Source of the DNA: Nissolia schottii | Taxonomy: Eukaryota; Streptophyta; Magnoliopsida; Fabales; Fabaceae | DNA length: 64,000 nucleotides | Direction: 5' to 3' | NCBI GenBank assembly: GCA_003254905.1 | Contig: QANU01108944.1 | Location: 1-64,000, forward strand | Shown here: positions 46,290-58,945 of the stretch, piece by piece | How the letters are laid out: each line of letters starts with the position of its first letter | Position numbering within the stretch: position 1 is the first letter of the stretch | Notes under the pieces: model-generated | The model's input: only the letters and a program-made list of their open reading frames with translations | What the model was told of the DNA's origin: nothing | Databases searched by the model: none | Program-made: the position numbers and the translations under genes

Positions 46290-47145
46290 ATGCTGTGACC
46301 TGTGGATAATGTTTGCACATACGTCCATTTAATGTTTTCACAATTCTACAATACATCAAATTCTGCATTTTTATGCATTTGTGACAAACACATAATGCTT
46401 ATATCACACCATCTAATGTTTATTATGGCAATATGTAAAAAATTGTATCAAAATATTTATAATATTTATGCAGTAATTGTTGAAAGGTTGAAAATGTGTC
46501 AAAATGCACATCCTCTTCCTCAATAAAGACAAAACCTGTGATCTGTGGATAATGTTTGCACATACACTCGTTTAATGTTTGCACATATGCCCATTTAAAG
46601 TTTGCACGATTTTATAATATATCAAATTCTGCATTTTTATGCATTTGTGACTTACACATAATGCTTATATCACACTATCTAATGTTTATTCATGGCAATA
46701 TGTAAAAAATTGTGTCAAAATATTAATAATATTTATGTATTAATTGTTGAAAGGTTGAAAATGTGCCAAAATGCACATCCTCTTCATCAACAAAGACAAA
46801 ACTTGTGACCTGTAAATAATGTTTACACATATGCCCATTTAATGTTTGCACATATGCCCATTTAAAGTTTGCACGATTTTATAATACATCAAATTCTGCA
46901 TTTTTATGCATTTGTGACAAACACATAATGCTTATATCACACCGTCTAATGTTTATTCATGGCAATATGTAAAAAAATTGTCTCAAAATATTTATAATAT
47001 TTATGCATTAATTATTGAAATGTTGAGAATACGCCAAGATGCACATTCTCTTCCTCAACAAAGATAAAACCTGTGACCTGCAGATAATGTTTGCACATGC
47101 GCCCATTTAATGTTTGCACATATGCCCATTTAAAGTTTGCACATT
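46290..47145 (+). repeat. About three 265-bp tandem units in copy A
   Basis: Matching points at 46521, 46788 and 47056 give steps of 267 and 268 bp. Units contain GCACATACGCCCATTTAATG-like words and GCATTTTTATGCATTTGTGAC. Apparent frames are repeat translations. Confidence 0.85.
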
Positions 47146-47425
47146 TAATTTTCTGTCATATGTATGTTAGTAATGAATGAGTATTAGAACGTATAAAGCT
47201 TCAGTACATGAGAATTTCACAGAGACGTCAAAGAACAAAACTCTCCATGGACATCAAAGAAAAAAATCATGAAAACGATGATGATGATAAACATAATAGA
47301 AAATTGAATGACAATGATGAGATGATAATCAAAGAAAGGATGATAATAATGATAATCAAGATAATAGGAGGATGAGAGGATGAGAGAATGATAAAGGATG
47401 CCGATGACGACGACGACGATGGTTT

Positions 47426-49191
47426 TGTGTGGCTCAGAGAAGGGGGGCTGAATCTAAGCAGATACCCTTTTTTTTTAAAATCAAACTCATTTTAGAAAAA
47501 GTATCTCCTATATTTTTGGGAGATATCTCCTTATAATCTGGGAGACAAATTTTTTGAAAATATTCTTTTTCTTAAACGAAAAACAAAATTTCTTTTGAAG
47601 GAAAGAAAATGTAAACAGTGAATGGAAGGGACAATCACACCCAAAATTTATACTGGTTCGATTCCTAAGAATCTATGTCCAGTTCTTCAAACACTCAAAT
47701 CACTTTTCTTTCAAAAGCTTTCCAATACAAACACCAATTTCAAAAACAAACTCTCAAATGATCTAGATCAGAAAACACACTCTCAAGAACAAATAAACGC
47801 ACAAGTGGCTCTTCAAAAAATGCTCTCTATACTCAGCCTTTTTCACTCTCAAAGTCTCTCAAGCATTAGAGCTTTTCTCACAAAGAAACAAATTTTGAAC
47901 AAATAGATTATATAAAGAACTTCAGATTGAACCTTGAGAGGAGAAAAAAGAATAATGGCAAGTATAATAACAGTCTTTTTGGCTCTTTTCTTTTTTCTAC
48001 CTTGTCAAGTCACATCACTCCCTTTTTATAATCCAAAAAATTCTGACCGTTTTTAATTCAAAATTTAGAACATTAGTGAGTTGTTTTCCTTTTATTTGCT
48101 CGTCCATGTCCTTGTGTACTGACCAAATCCTTTTATCCATTGTGTAGAAATTTCTGATTCAGCCTTCTCTCCCTCATTTTTTCTTAGAGCAATTTTTGAC
48201 GCCGTTTTGCTGCTGCTTCACATTTTTGACAATTCTGATGCCTTCCGTTGAAAAATATTTCTTTGCCCTTCCAATGAGAAAGGCATTGTCCTTTACCTGA
48301 CGCATTTTCTTTCGTGACCATACACTTCACATTTAATTTCCCTTCCTTCCATTTTGAAATATTTTTTCAGCTTTGACAGCACCTTGGGAAGCATCTATTT
48401 CTTTTCTTTCAATTTCCTTTAATTGTGCTGACCACTTTTTCCTGCAACACATTTTCCATATTTTATTTCTTTTATATTGCTCCCACGGTTCCAGCATGCA
48501 TTGTCATTTCAAATTCTTTATTTCTTTATAATTTTTGTTTCTTGCAGCTACTAACAAAACTCATCTTCCCTTTGCTTTCTATATTGTCATGTCAAGTCCT
48601 TTCTTCATTTTCTTTTGCCTTTTCATTTGCAGCCACCCATAACACAGAAGCCTCTTTTCCCTATGCTATTCACGTCACTTCCTCTCTCACGCCTTCCTAA
48701 GCTTCCTTCCTGCGGCACTTTCTTTTTCTTTTCTTTATCTAAATAAGAATTTCCCTTATTTCCTCCTACTATGCTGCTTCTGCACGTTTCCTTCTTTTCA
48801 ATAGCATATATATAATAAATGCTTTTCCCAGTCATTTGTCATATCATCATTGCTTTTTGACCTCTTTTCTTTGGAAGCAAATTTTACTTTATTTTTTTTC
48901 GTTGCCTTCACACGGACCAATCGGGATGCTTCAGTTTCGAACTGACATGTCCATGTAACGATGGGCCATTGGCTCTTTGGGCTGCATTTACGTTGGGCTT
49001 CATCAGCTTTTATTTTTCAAACAAAACCGAATCAGGACCTTAGTCACTTCTTGGGCTTCAGCTTATTTCAATTGCTTCAACAACTATTTAGGAATCAAAA
49101 TAATATTTTATCCTGAAACACTTATACACACATTAGAATGTTCATACAATGTTTGTCATCATTAATTTAATTATTACAAATTGATTCAACA
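47426..49191 (+). mobile_element. Solo LTR-like insertion in copy A
   Basis: 1.77 kb present in copy A but absent from copy B. Begins TGTGTGGCTCAGAGAAGG and ends GATTCAACA, as legume copia LTRs often do. A TATA-like TTATATAAAG is at about 47908. Flanks GGTTT and AAGAC do not match, so no target duplication supports the limits. Confidence 0.55.
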
Positions 49192-49361
49192 AAGACGATG
49201 GGTGAAAACGACGATGAGTTTAGGATTGAGGCGCGTGCGTTGTGTATAATTATACGCTATATGTATAATTGTCATTAATTGCGCATAAAAAAGTACAAAA
49301 GAGTGGTGTATGTACGGGTGTATGGTTTATGGGTGTACATGGAGCATTTTTCTTTGAGAAT

Positions 49362-52300
49362 TTTATAAAAATTATGAGGATAATTTAAAGACTACATTAG
49401 TTCTTAATTTTAAGGAGTGTTTTCGTTTCTTCTGTTGCTTCTGATTCTATCAGAAGCAAATCCTTATCTACTTCTCAAAAAATGTTTAAAAAAACTATTT
49501 TAGAAGTACAAACAAATAACACAAAAAATAAAAGTACTTACTTTTTTTTTTAGAAGTGCAAACAAACGCATCGATTACCTTTCCAGATTTACGATAGAAA
49601 GCCCATAGTTTAACGAATCTTATTGTGATTACTGTTAAGACCAAAATATGTTAGCCTGAGATAGAACAATAAAAAAAATCACATGATGTTTAGATTATTC
49701 TTTCTTGCAGGTTTAGACTTATACATAGCCTAATAAAAGACAAACAAATAACATGATGTTAATCAAACGTTGTAATATTAATATTTTTATAATAAATTGA
49801 AAAATTAAAAATAAAAAATATATAAAAATAAATACACAAAATTATGAGTCCAAAAATTTGCATATTTTAAATTATGATGACGCATATTTTTTTAAAAAAT
49901 GGACGAAATTTAGATGAAAATGTAATTCGTTTGTTGTGTGGTAGTATATGGAATTGTGAACTTAGTAGAGTGTATCTAATTTTAATTTTATTTTTGCAAT
50001 AATAGGTTATTATTTTGATAAAATATAATTTATTGATGAACATAATCTATTATGATCTCATTAATTTTTTTTTAAAGACATGTTATTCATCTTTTTTAAA
50101 TTTATTGATGAACATAATCTATGTGGTTGAAGGCTTGATAAACATATGAAATGAGAGATAAGTGCGTAAGTACTAACTTAAAAAACTTTCATTCATCTTA
50201 ATGTTTGCCATTACATTTAACAATACTGCCCACTTGACAACATAGCAATTAAAAGAAAAAACAGTAAATAAAATACATGGCCATACCACCTCTTACACAG
50301 ATGGTTTCATCAAACTATCTATAATCTATAATATATGAAAGCCAGGAACTCTCACCCTAGGCCCACAATCAAAATGGACACATGTCAACATTTCATGCAA
50401 AATTTTCCCGCCCAATTCTTCCTCACAAGCCCATCACGTGCGTCTTCCATCTCATATATCCCTCCTCACACAACTTCATCTCCAATGGCTATGAAATTTG
50501 TTGTGAAACAGATCTGAAACAATATCTAAACCAAAGGCCATCTGAAGCAACAACGTGCGTCTTCCTTCACATATTCTTCAAATCTGACCCTATTATTCTC
50601 CCATTTCCTCTCTCTGCAACCTCCCATTTCCCATTCCTATTTTGTTCACAAACCCCCATCAAAGAAGAGAAGTAGAAGAATAGGAACAGTTCATGTTCAC
50701 AAACCCCCATCACACATGACAAGCTTGGCAATCACGAGTGGGGGGCAGAGAGAGCACGGTGGCTGGCCGTTTCTCTTGCAATTGTTTTCGCGTGGAAGAA
50801 GGGTGGCGTCAACAAGGGAGAGGACGGCACCTCGGCGACGATGACCGGCAAGAACGTGAGGGTGCTGGTGGCTTAATTTTTGCTTCACTGCTTCACGATG
50901 GGGATTCTCTCTTTCCTAGACAAGCTTCATTGCATCTGCATTTCAATTTTTGAATTTTGAGTTTCAATTTGGGGTGTTCCCTTTTGATTGGTCCTTCTCT
51001 ATACATTGGTACTTTCATTTTTTTTCATTTTATTTATTTATTTTTGTTACTTCTGATTCTGTTTGGATTTGTTTCATGATTGGAAGGAGATTGACAAGCA
51101 CATGACATAAGCGACAACGGAGCGGCACAACGGTAGCGACAGTGGAGCATCACGACACGAGCACAAACCACTTGATGTAAAACTTCATTTGCCCATTTTC
51201 TCTAATTCAAGGTTTGCACTTGGTTTAGGGTTTACTAATTTAAGGTTTCGTTTCATTGTCAGAAAAAGAAAAAAGGGAAAATCAATTTGGGAAGGAAAAA
51301 TCGAGTGAGTTATGAGCACCAACTGTTTGATAAAAATCCCGAGAGAACTAAACAATATTATATTTTTTCTTTGAAGTATGTAGCAGAAAGTACAGGCACA
51401 AGGTTGCATTTTCTTTTTAGATTTTCCTATACTCTTTCATTTTGGTCATAAATTTCGATTTAGATTTATGTATCTGGGAAACCAGTCTATGAAAATGTGA
51501 TTTACTTTATTTTAGTGACTCAGTCAAAATGGCTATTGCATCATTGTTCTATATTAAAACTATGAAGCAGGTCACCTAAATGAATCCAATGCGTGCGTGA
51601 ATTATGAAAATTTGGATTTTATATTATACACAGAAATTTTGTTTCTAAAGGATGGCGACATGTAATCTTTTAATTCTGACAGTCATATCCAACCTGTAGC
51701 TTTTCTTATATATGTGGTATTTTGCAGGATTGTCCTCTTATGGACAAGCAAAAATTGGAAAATACTCTGCATTGTAACTCACTTATTTCTACTTTGTAAT
51801 GCATATATTTTTATTTTAATTCTCAAATATGTAACTCATTTCGGTCTATCGATGCTGGTATGATCAATTAGCCTCTCTTGCTTTAAGAGGTGTGATCTTC
51901 CCTTCTTCTCCACCTGGCTAAATACAAAAGCAGGTTGGGCATATTTGGAATTATTACTGAGATTGATTCTTCATGCTAATTTTGTTCAATGGAAGAAGAA
52001 TCATTAAGTCATCTTTACTTTACACGTTGCTTTGAAAGTATGATGAATTCTACTTTTATATTTTATTGTGTTAAATACATACATACATACATACATGCAT
52101 ACATACATACATACATACATACATACATGCATGCATACATATATATATATATATGTATTGATGAATTCTACTTCTTTTTTATTTGATTTTGTTAAATGAA
52201 TAAGTATTGATGAATTATTATGCTTTATTTGTTTTCCAATTGATATAAATATCTGCCTGCTATTGTGCAGGATTTAGTATGAAGACTAAAGAAACCTACT

Positions 52301-52856
52301 TCGTTTTATCGGAAATTAGAAAGAAGTATGTCTTGAATCACACTTCATTTTTTACTTTGTGCAAGTCAATTGAATTAAAAACTTCTTTAGCGGACTGGAC
52401 AAGATTATGTGAAAAATATAAGAGACACAAATATTTTTGGATGAACTATTGTTTGCTACACATTTTATGAAACCTTCAACAGATACAATCAATAACCATG
52501 TTTTTAGTTTTTTTTTCTTTCCTTTTTTCTGGAGTTGTATCCTTTAAATGTGTTTCAGTTTCTTCTCATTTTTCTGCTCTCAATTTACTTTCTTTGGACT
52601 GCGAATAACGGAAAGGCAATATATGTAGCAACAATTTTTTGAAGGGAAATTTTATTCGAAATGATTTCTTTACGAAACTTCCGTTGTGACAAATCAATAT
52701 CGAAGCTCCTCTCTTAGTTATTTTGAAGTGAAAAAGGGAGTGTGACAAATTATATGTGTAAAATTTGTGTTTTTCTATGGCCAATATTTCATTTCTAAAC
52801 GTCAAGGTTAGTATAATTTCTGAAAGTTTATTAATTTTTTTTAAATGTTGCCACAG
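49362..52856. other. No supported gene; microsatellite at 52075-52155
   Basis: AT-rich. A (CATA)n/(TA)n microsatellite lies at 52075-52155. Frames at 50335-50675, 50738-50953 and 52279-52470 have no recognisable domain. A self-complementary AGAAGCAAA/AGAAGTGCAAAC stretch near 49440-49565 may be an old MITE. Confidence 0.5.
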
Positions 52857-53690
52857 GAAATTTGTACCTCTCAAAAGGTGCATCACTTCTCTGGAGCCCA
52901 GGTGGAGGCTTCTATCATTAGTCCCTTGAAAAATTGCATAGTGACCAGATGCTCTGCATGATGGTCCAAAGCAAAACCATTGGTTTCTAAGCAATCAATC
53001 TACAAGCAATTGTTCTCAGTGGCAACTTTAGTAACTCCAAAAGCTCAAGATGTTTTTGATACCGCTCTTGCTGGCGATTATACGATTGGAGTGTTATTGC
53101 TAAACCTTGGAGGTCCAGAGACTCTAGAAGATGTGCAGCCTTTTTTGTTTAACCTTTTTGTTGTCCCAGTAATACAATAGCTTTTATCGAGCATTTTTTG
53201 ATCTCTATGTTCCTTTTAGGTTGACATTAATCCCATACTATGAATTTCTTATTGTTTGATGATTTAGTTATATTTTATCAACTATCACACAGGATATTAT
53301 ACGATTGCCAAGGGCATTTTGCTTTCTCCAAAAGCCATTGGCCTAATTTGTTTCTGTTCTAAGAGCCCCAAAGAGCAAAGAAGGTTATGCCTCAATTGGT
53401 GGTGGTTCTCCTCTGAGACATATGACTGATGAACAGGCACAACACTTCTTTATTTCTTTTATTTTTCATTGTGACATCTTACTCTCAACTCTTTAAATAG
53501 TTATTGGAGACATCAAATTTCAGTTTACCAGAGCATGTTCTAATTACATGTCAAAAAGTAGCTTTGAGATTTAATCCATTGAAAATTTACAATTGACTTA
53601 TACTTTTGGCTAATGTTTTATACTTTTTCTAATATTATGGGACAAATAATTATTCTTTCCATTTAATTGTTTCCTTTGATTGTCGTAGCG

Positions 53691-56241
53691 TGTAACACCC
53701 ATGCTAACTGCCTGCTTCCATGGTAGCAAGCAATGCTCACAGGGTTGTTATGTGTTGTGCCAGGTTAACTTTTACCCTTACCTTTACCTTTGCAAATAGT
53801 TCTAATACAAAAATATGGACCAATTTGAAAATTATTCTTTTACAATATCAGCTTGTAAATTAGGGGCCGTGCGTGATTTAGAGAACGTATAACAACAATC
53901 GTTATAGGCTCAAGGTAACTGGAGTAAAACATAAAGAGTATATGTGCATACATAAATAAATACAACCAAGGTTTAGCATCAGTACACATTGTCATAATAA
54001 TAAATATGTACACAAAATGGATCTAAGTCCTAATACATAATACAAAACATATATTCTCCAAAACATATATTTTCATCGAGTCAGCATTGTCCCTGGGTCT
54101 TGACTTCAATCAACTGTCAGTCCAGTCACCTCGTACACCTGCTAGATCCATAACTGAGTGGGGGTGAGAACTCTTGGTCCTCAGTGGGGTTCCTTAGCAC
54201 TAACTATTGTTCATTTACTCGGGTATCCTCCGGGCCGCTCAGGAGATCTCTAAGTGATCATGCATACTAAACAAAACCTACTGATTATTATCTTGGCCTA
54301 AAATCCTGAACAGCTTTATCTAAATTATCTAGGTGACTGGGGAACTAGTCTTTCTTATCCAGGTTCTCGCGCTTTCTATTCCTAACCGTCGTACATAACC
54401 ACGTAAACATGTATGCTGACAGACACCACTGTTCATCACACATATGTTGCGCAGGATCATTCCACCATGCTTGCCAGGCAAGGGATAGTTCATCATGCAC
54501 TCTTTGGACATGGAATCAATGCAAGCGTTGTTCATCATGCTGATGGAGCACGGTATAGAGACTCATCATCATGCACACTGGGGCATGGTATCGTACCACA
54601 ATACGTCCTACACAACTGCGGGCAGGGTAGCGTCACTGTGTGTCCTACACAATTTCGGGTAGGGTATCATATCAGTCATCATGCACACTTGGGCATGGTA
54701 TCATCCCCATCGTTTACCCTATCTATTACCTCTCTTTTCGTGCTTGACAACAACCACCATCACTCTTATTTTCTTCTTTAGCATTTCCCCTTGTTTCCTA
54801 CATTTCATTCTCATCTTTATTCATTACTCAGTCATTAGACAACAACCTCTAGTGGTCTATCCTCATGATGCATGCTTTTACATAACACAATAATTTCACA
54901 TTTACTCGCATAAACAACTTTCCAGGGCTTTAGGCTTATTAGAACACATACAAAAGTTCAAAACTCTAGCTTTTCAACACTACTTCGAGTGACAAAACCT
55001 CATCATTCGAATGCCTCGAAAACTTAGTTTTTGGTTTCTGAAAATTTTGTGTCATTCGAATGACTAGGGTTTGGTCATTCGAATGAATCCCGAAATTTCT
55101 TTCATTCGATTGAAACCTGCCTGCATTCGATTGAAAGCTAAAAAAATTCTTTCATTCGAATACAACCTTCTTTCATTCGATTGAAAGGTAAGAAAATCGC
55201 CAGTTTCGTAAAAGTTTTCCGAGACTTCGCTGTAACTTTCCAAAACAGTGTCTTTCTGGGTTCCAATCAGTACAGTTAAATTTTTCTAACATCAAAACTA
55301 CTCAAAATCATTTCCACAACTTAACCTCTATATTTTTCACATAATGCTTTCTAAATCATATACTCCAAAATACACATATAAAATCACAGATAAATCCACA
55401 TAGACAGTGAGCTTAGGATTACCCACTTTCCAGGCGCACTTGAAAGTTGTCAGAAATGACTCCCGAAAGCTTTAGGAGGATCCTACTATTTTTCCTGAGT
55501 CCGATGGCGTAATCGTCGCGCGCACACTCGGACAGAGTAACAGCACAGCAGTCCAAAACTTAAGAGAAATGGCTTCTGGCCGTGGGTTTATTTATAGGCA
55601 CAGGGGTGCCTGTTAGCTTCCTTACGAAGCTTTGCTTCTTTTTCCATTTCTTTTCCCTTTTTTTTTTCAAATTTATCCTTTAAATCCTAATTACCCTTTT
55701 GCCCTTGCTTTAATTTTTATTTTCCTTTATATCCTAAGTTTTGTTTTCCCTTTTTATCCTTCACCTTTTTAATTATTTCCTCGTATGTCCTTTTCTTTAT
55801 TTTTCCTATACTTCCCTGTTACTAACGTGGGAATAAATTTCTAAACCAGATCAATTTATTTCGCAATCATGTTTGATCGCGTTTTGTCATTTTTCGGTCG
55901 TGTTCGGATATTCTAAAAATATTCCGAGCACATATCCGTGATCTACTAATTTCCCGAATCATAGAGGTATGTCCGCTTAAGGTATTCGTGAATTTATTAC
56001 CCGGAGGAAATTTTCACAGATACCTTAAGTGTCTACCAAAATTCTGATTTTTGTCAAAATTTGGCACGGACCTCGTGGCACTCTGCGAGATCAAGAAACA
56101 ATTACTTGACTGGCATTTGAAAGCAATTAATGTTCTAAATAATTTTTTCAGTCCAAATAATCGCATCTAATGTGCTTTTAATTAAGCCAAAAATTGGGAT
56201 TTTCACGAAATTCTCGTAAGGAGAAAATTCGGGATGTTACA
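53691..56241 (-). mobile_element. 2.5-kb solo LTR, Tekay/Del-like, in the ferrochelatase intron
   Basis: Ends are TGTAACACCC and GGGATGTTACA, with a perfect target duplication TAGCG at 53686-53690 and 56242-56246. Orientation is set by a minus-strand TATAAATAAACC near 55585-55597 and by a block at about 54163-54205 that matches 20266-20310 of the other LTR in reverse. No coding region, so it is a solo LTR. Confidence 0.8.
55004..55183 (-). promoter_or_regulatory. CATTCGAATG palindromes in pairs 21-23 bp apart
   Basis: CATTCGAATG or CATTCGATTG starts at 55004, 55053/55076, 55103/55124 and 55153/55174. Steps within pairs are 23, 21 and 21 bp; pairs start exactly 50 bp apart. On the minus strand they lie about 400 bp downstream of the TATA-like site. 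Confidence 0.6.
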
Positions 56242-56450
56242 TAGCGCCTCTAAATTCTAATGGTTTCCTACACAGGCTGAAGAGTTAAGGAAATCTCTTT
56301 GCGCAAAAGTAGGTCCCAGATGAAGTGCATGTCAGAATGTGTTACTGGCATCCATTCACTGAAGAAGCTATTGGACAGGTATTTGATTATCTCATTCTTA
56401 GTTCAAAATGTGGAATTTGATATCTTTGATTATGAACATGGCAATGGTGG

Positions 56451-56682
56451 GCTTTCTTCCTTGTTATTGCCCTAGATTTGAGTTAAAAGATGTTGCTACA
56501 TCTACATGCTTCATATACTAAATGACTCAATGATTTCAGATTCACAACTTCAATCTTTAATGGTATGCTTTCTTCCTTGTTATTGCCCTAGATTTGAGTT
56601 AAAAGATGTTGCTACATCTACATGCTTCATATTCTAAATGACTCAATGATTTCAGATTCACAACTTCAATCTTTAATGGTAT
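56451..56682 (+). repeat. 116-bp tandem duplication
   Basis: GCTTTCTTCCTTGTTATTGC starts at 56451 and 56567, and the sequence between is repeated almost exactly. It lies in intron sequence just after the third ferrochelatase exon. Confidence 0.9.
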
Positions 56683-58064
56683 CTACTACTGATGTTTCTC
56701 TTTGATAATTTCATATTCATGAATTGTTCAAGTGGAAAAGGTATAATGTCCTTAGTCATCATGGGGTGTAAGTACTTTGTTTCTTGAGGTTGATTGACTT
56801 TTATTAGCTTGTCGTTGTTAATGTTTGTTTTACAAAAAAAAAATCTAAACATAGTGCACCATAAGTCAGTGATTCCATTAGTTTTGGACCCAACAACAAC
56901 GAACTGAGATGCGTTGAGGTTGCTGCTGTAAAATTTTGTAAACTATTGATGAGTGTTTCGTATGTAATAGCCATAAGTAGGCCATGCTTTTAAGTATATT
57001 AGCCCCACTCAATAGTTTTTGAAAAGGCCACCCTTAAATCTAACAAAAGGTGTTTCAAAAGTACACTTGCTTTTCGTAATTTCACAACCTTGCATCAGTT
57101 TTTAAGGGGAAGGATTTAAAGGTAGGATCTATCACAAACTTATTATTTTGATGTAGATTGATTAGTTAATTAATTGCATTTGTTTCAATGGGAGAACCAA
57201 GAGGACAAGACAAAGTAAGTATTCTATGAGGTTTTATCAGAATTGGAAACCCCCTTTTAGTTATTTAGAATATAGTTTAGTTACTCTCTCAGTTAGAATA
57301 TAATATTCTATGGTATAGTTTAATATTTAGAATATAGGATTCTATGATCTAGTTTAGTTGGAAATCTCCATTAACAAGACAATTGCATCTGTTACTATTA
57401 GCTTTAGTTATTAGTGATTCAATGAACCAGTCGTGATTAATCCCTTAGCGGTTAATCATAACAATGACAAACTCCATTGACCAACCTATTAGAAGATCAA
57501 ATGAAATCAAATGTTAGATATATTATGTATATTAAACTCCGAACAACTTACATATGAATTGACAACGTTTCATTTGAGCATTGTGTAGTTAAGTCTTTTG
57601 GTCCAAATATAAAGAATTCCACTATGTGTTATTTGATTTGCAGGTCTGGATCAAAGTCATTCCAATGCCAGAAACAACCATGACTTACACATCGACATAT
57701 TACGTTTAGTATTTACCTTTGTGTAATGAACTATGATTATCTGTGTTCTTGGAGTGTTGTCAAACTTTCATTGTATCTGAGTTGGAACAATAGAATATTA
57801 AATATGATGTACAATTATCATTAGGATATATGTATGTACTTCATGGTTATTTCATTTAAGTGTTTGAGTATCATACTACCTCACTCATACGATCATTTTA
57901 TATATATATATGAACCATATGAATAGTATAGTTGACAGCATATTTAAAAAGGGCCAGCAACCACATTCATGCTAGGTGACAAACAAAATATAACGACTAA
58001 TTATCAATCAATCTCAACTTGAAGGGATTTCAGCTTGGTGTTGCGCTCGTGGTGGACAGCATCA
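56683..58064. other. No supported gene
   Basis: AT-rich. No further ferrochelatase exon recognised. A short exon-like stretch with a CAG acceptor at about 57644 (GTCTGGATCAAAGTC) was not identified. Confidence 0.45.
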
Positions 58065-58945
58065 TCAAATTCTTTTTCCAAATTTTCTCTTCATCGAAGT
58101 GGACCCATAGGCAAAAGATTTTGCACCAACTTGGATCTCCTCATCCATGGCAGTGTCTAGAATTTGTGTAACAAACTCCTAAACATTTAAATAAATGGAA
58201 TTAACTTTATTATAGACAAAATCATAATGATACATGAAATGCATGTGTAGTAAGGAGATAAAAGCATAATATACCTCTGCCTCAAATTTTTCATCATGAA
58301 TGTTATCACAATTAGAAGAGAGATCAACAATTCCATCCTCAATTTCAATCTTGACATTAGTCATGACATATTTGCCTCCAAATTTGCCATTTGGGGTATT
58401 AAGTGGAAGACTATCAACATCAATGACATCTGTAGTGGTTCCCGATTTCACAGTTGTGTTGGTTAATTCTACCTTGTCAACATCTATTACTACAGAAATT
58501 GATCCCAAAGTCACATTGGGACAGAATGATGGAGTAAAATTTGATTTTAGTGGGGTATTCTCTGAACCGGCCAAAGAAAACATGGACACCATAGTAGAAT
58601 CATTGCATACCCTCTTAACCCTAAAGGTTCCATAATATTTTGAGGGAGATACACTCTTTGTCTCAATCTTGAATAGAATTTGTTTGTCCAACTAAGTCTT
58701 TAAAAATCCAAAAAGTCTCCATGTACACCCATAAATCATACACCCGTACATACATCACTTTTTTGTACTTTTTATGCTTAATTAATGATAATTATACGTA
58801 TAGTGTATAACTATACACAACGCCGCGCCCCCATCCCGAAGTGGTTCTCGTCATCGTTTTCACCCATCGTCTATAACCTCTCATCGTCGTCGTCGTCATC
58901 GGCATTCTCTGTGATTCTCTCATCCTCCTATCCTCCTATTATCTT

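Larger units (their letters stand above)
45854..49352 (+). mobile_element. Mutator-like non-autonomous element, copy A
   Basis: Perfect 9-bp target duplication TTTGAGAAT at 45845-45853 and 49353-49361. The ends are imperfect inverted repeats of about 45 bp (ATGCTACATGTACAC on the left; ATGCTCCATGTACAC from the right). Inside are 18-bp TTCTCTTCGACCTC-type repeats (about 46035-46135), about three 265-bp tandem units, GAT/GAC-rich sequence, and a foreign LTR at 47426-49191. No transposase is coded. The 9-bp duplication is typical of Mutator-like elements. Confidence 0.75.
52857..56378 (+). pseudogene. Ferrochelatase pseudogene with introns, split by an LTR
   Basis: Ferrochelatase inserts Fe(II) into protoporphyrin IX, the last step of heme synthesis, in plastids. 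Exons seen: 52857-53168 (transit-peptide end, then [20 protein letters not shown]), 53293-53436 ([28 protein letters not shown]) and 56276-56378 (AEELRKSLCAKV, WHPFTEEAI). Phases between exons fit the parent gene. Breaks are a TGA at 52959, TAA at 53344, a frameshift in the third exon and a GC in place of the GT donor at 53437. Later exons, including the rest of the catalytic domain, are not found. Because introns remain, it is a duplicated gene piece, not a retrocopy. Confidence 0.85.

Noticed and set aside
57644-57720. Last ferrochelatase exon
   Set aside because: A CAG acceptor is present but the translation does not match ferrochelatase.
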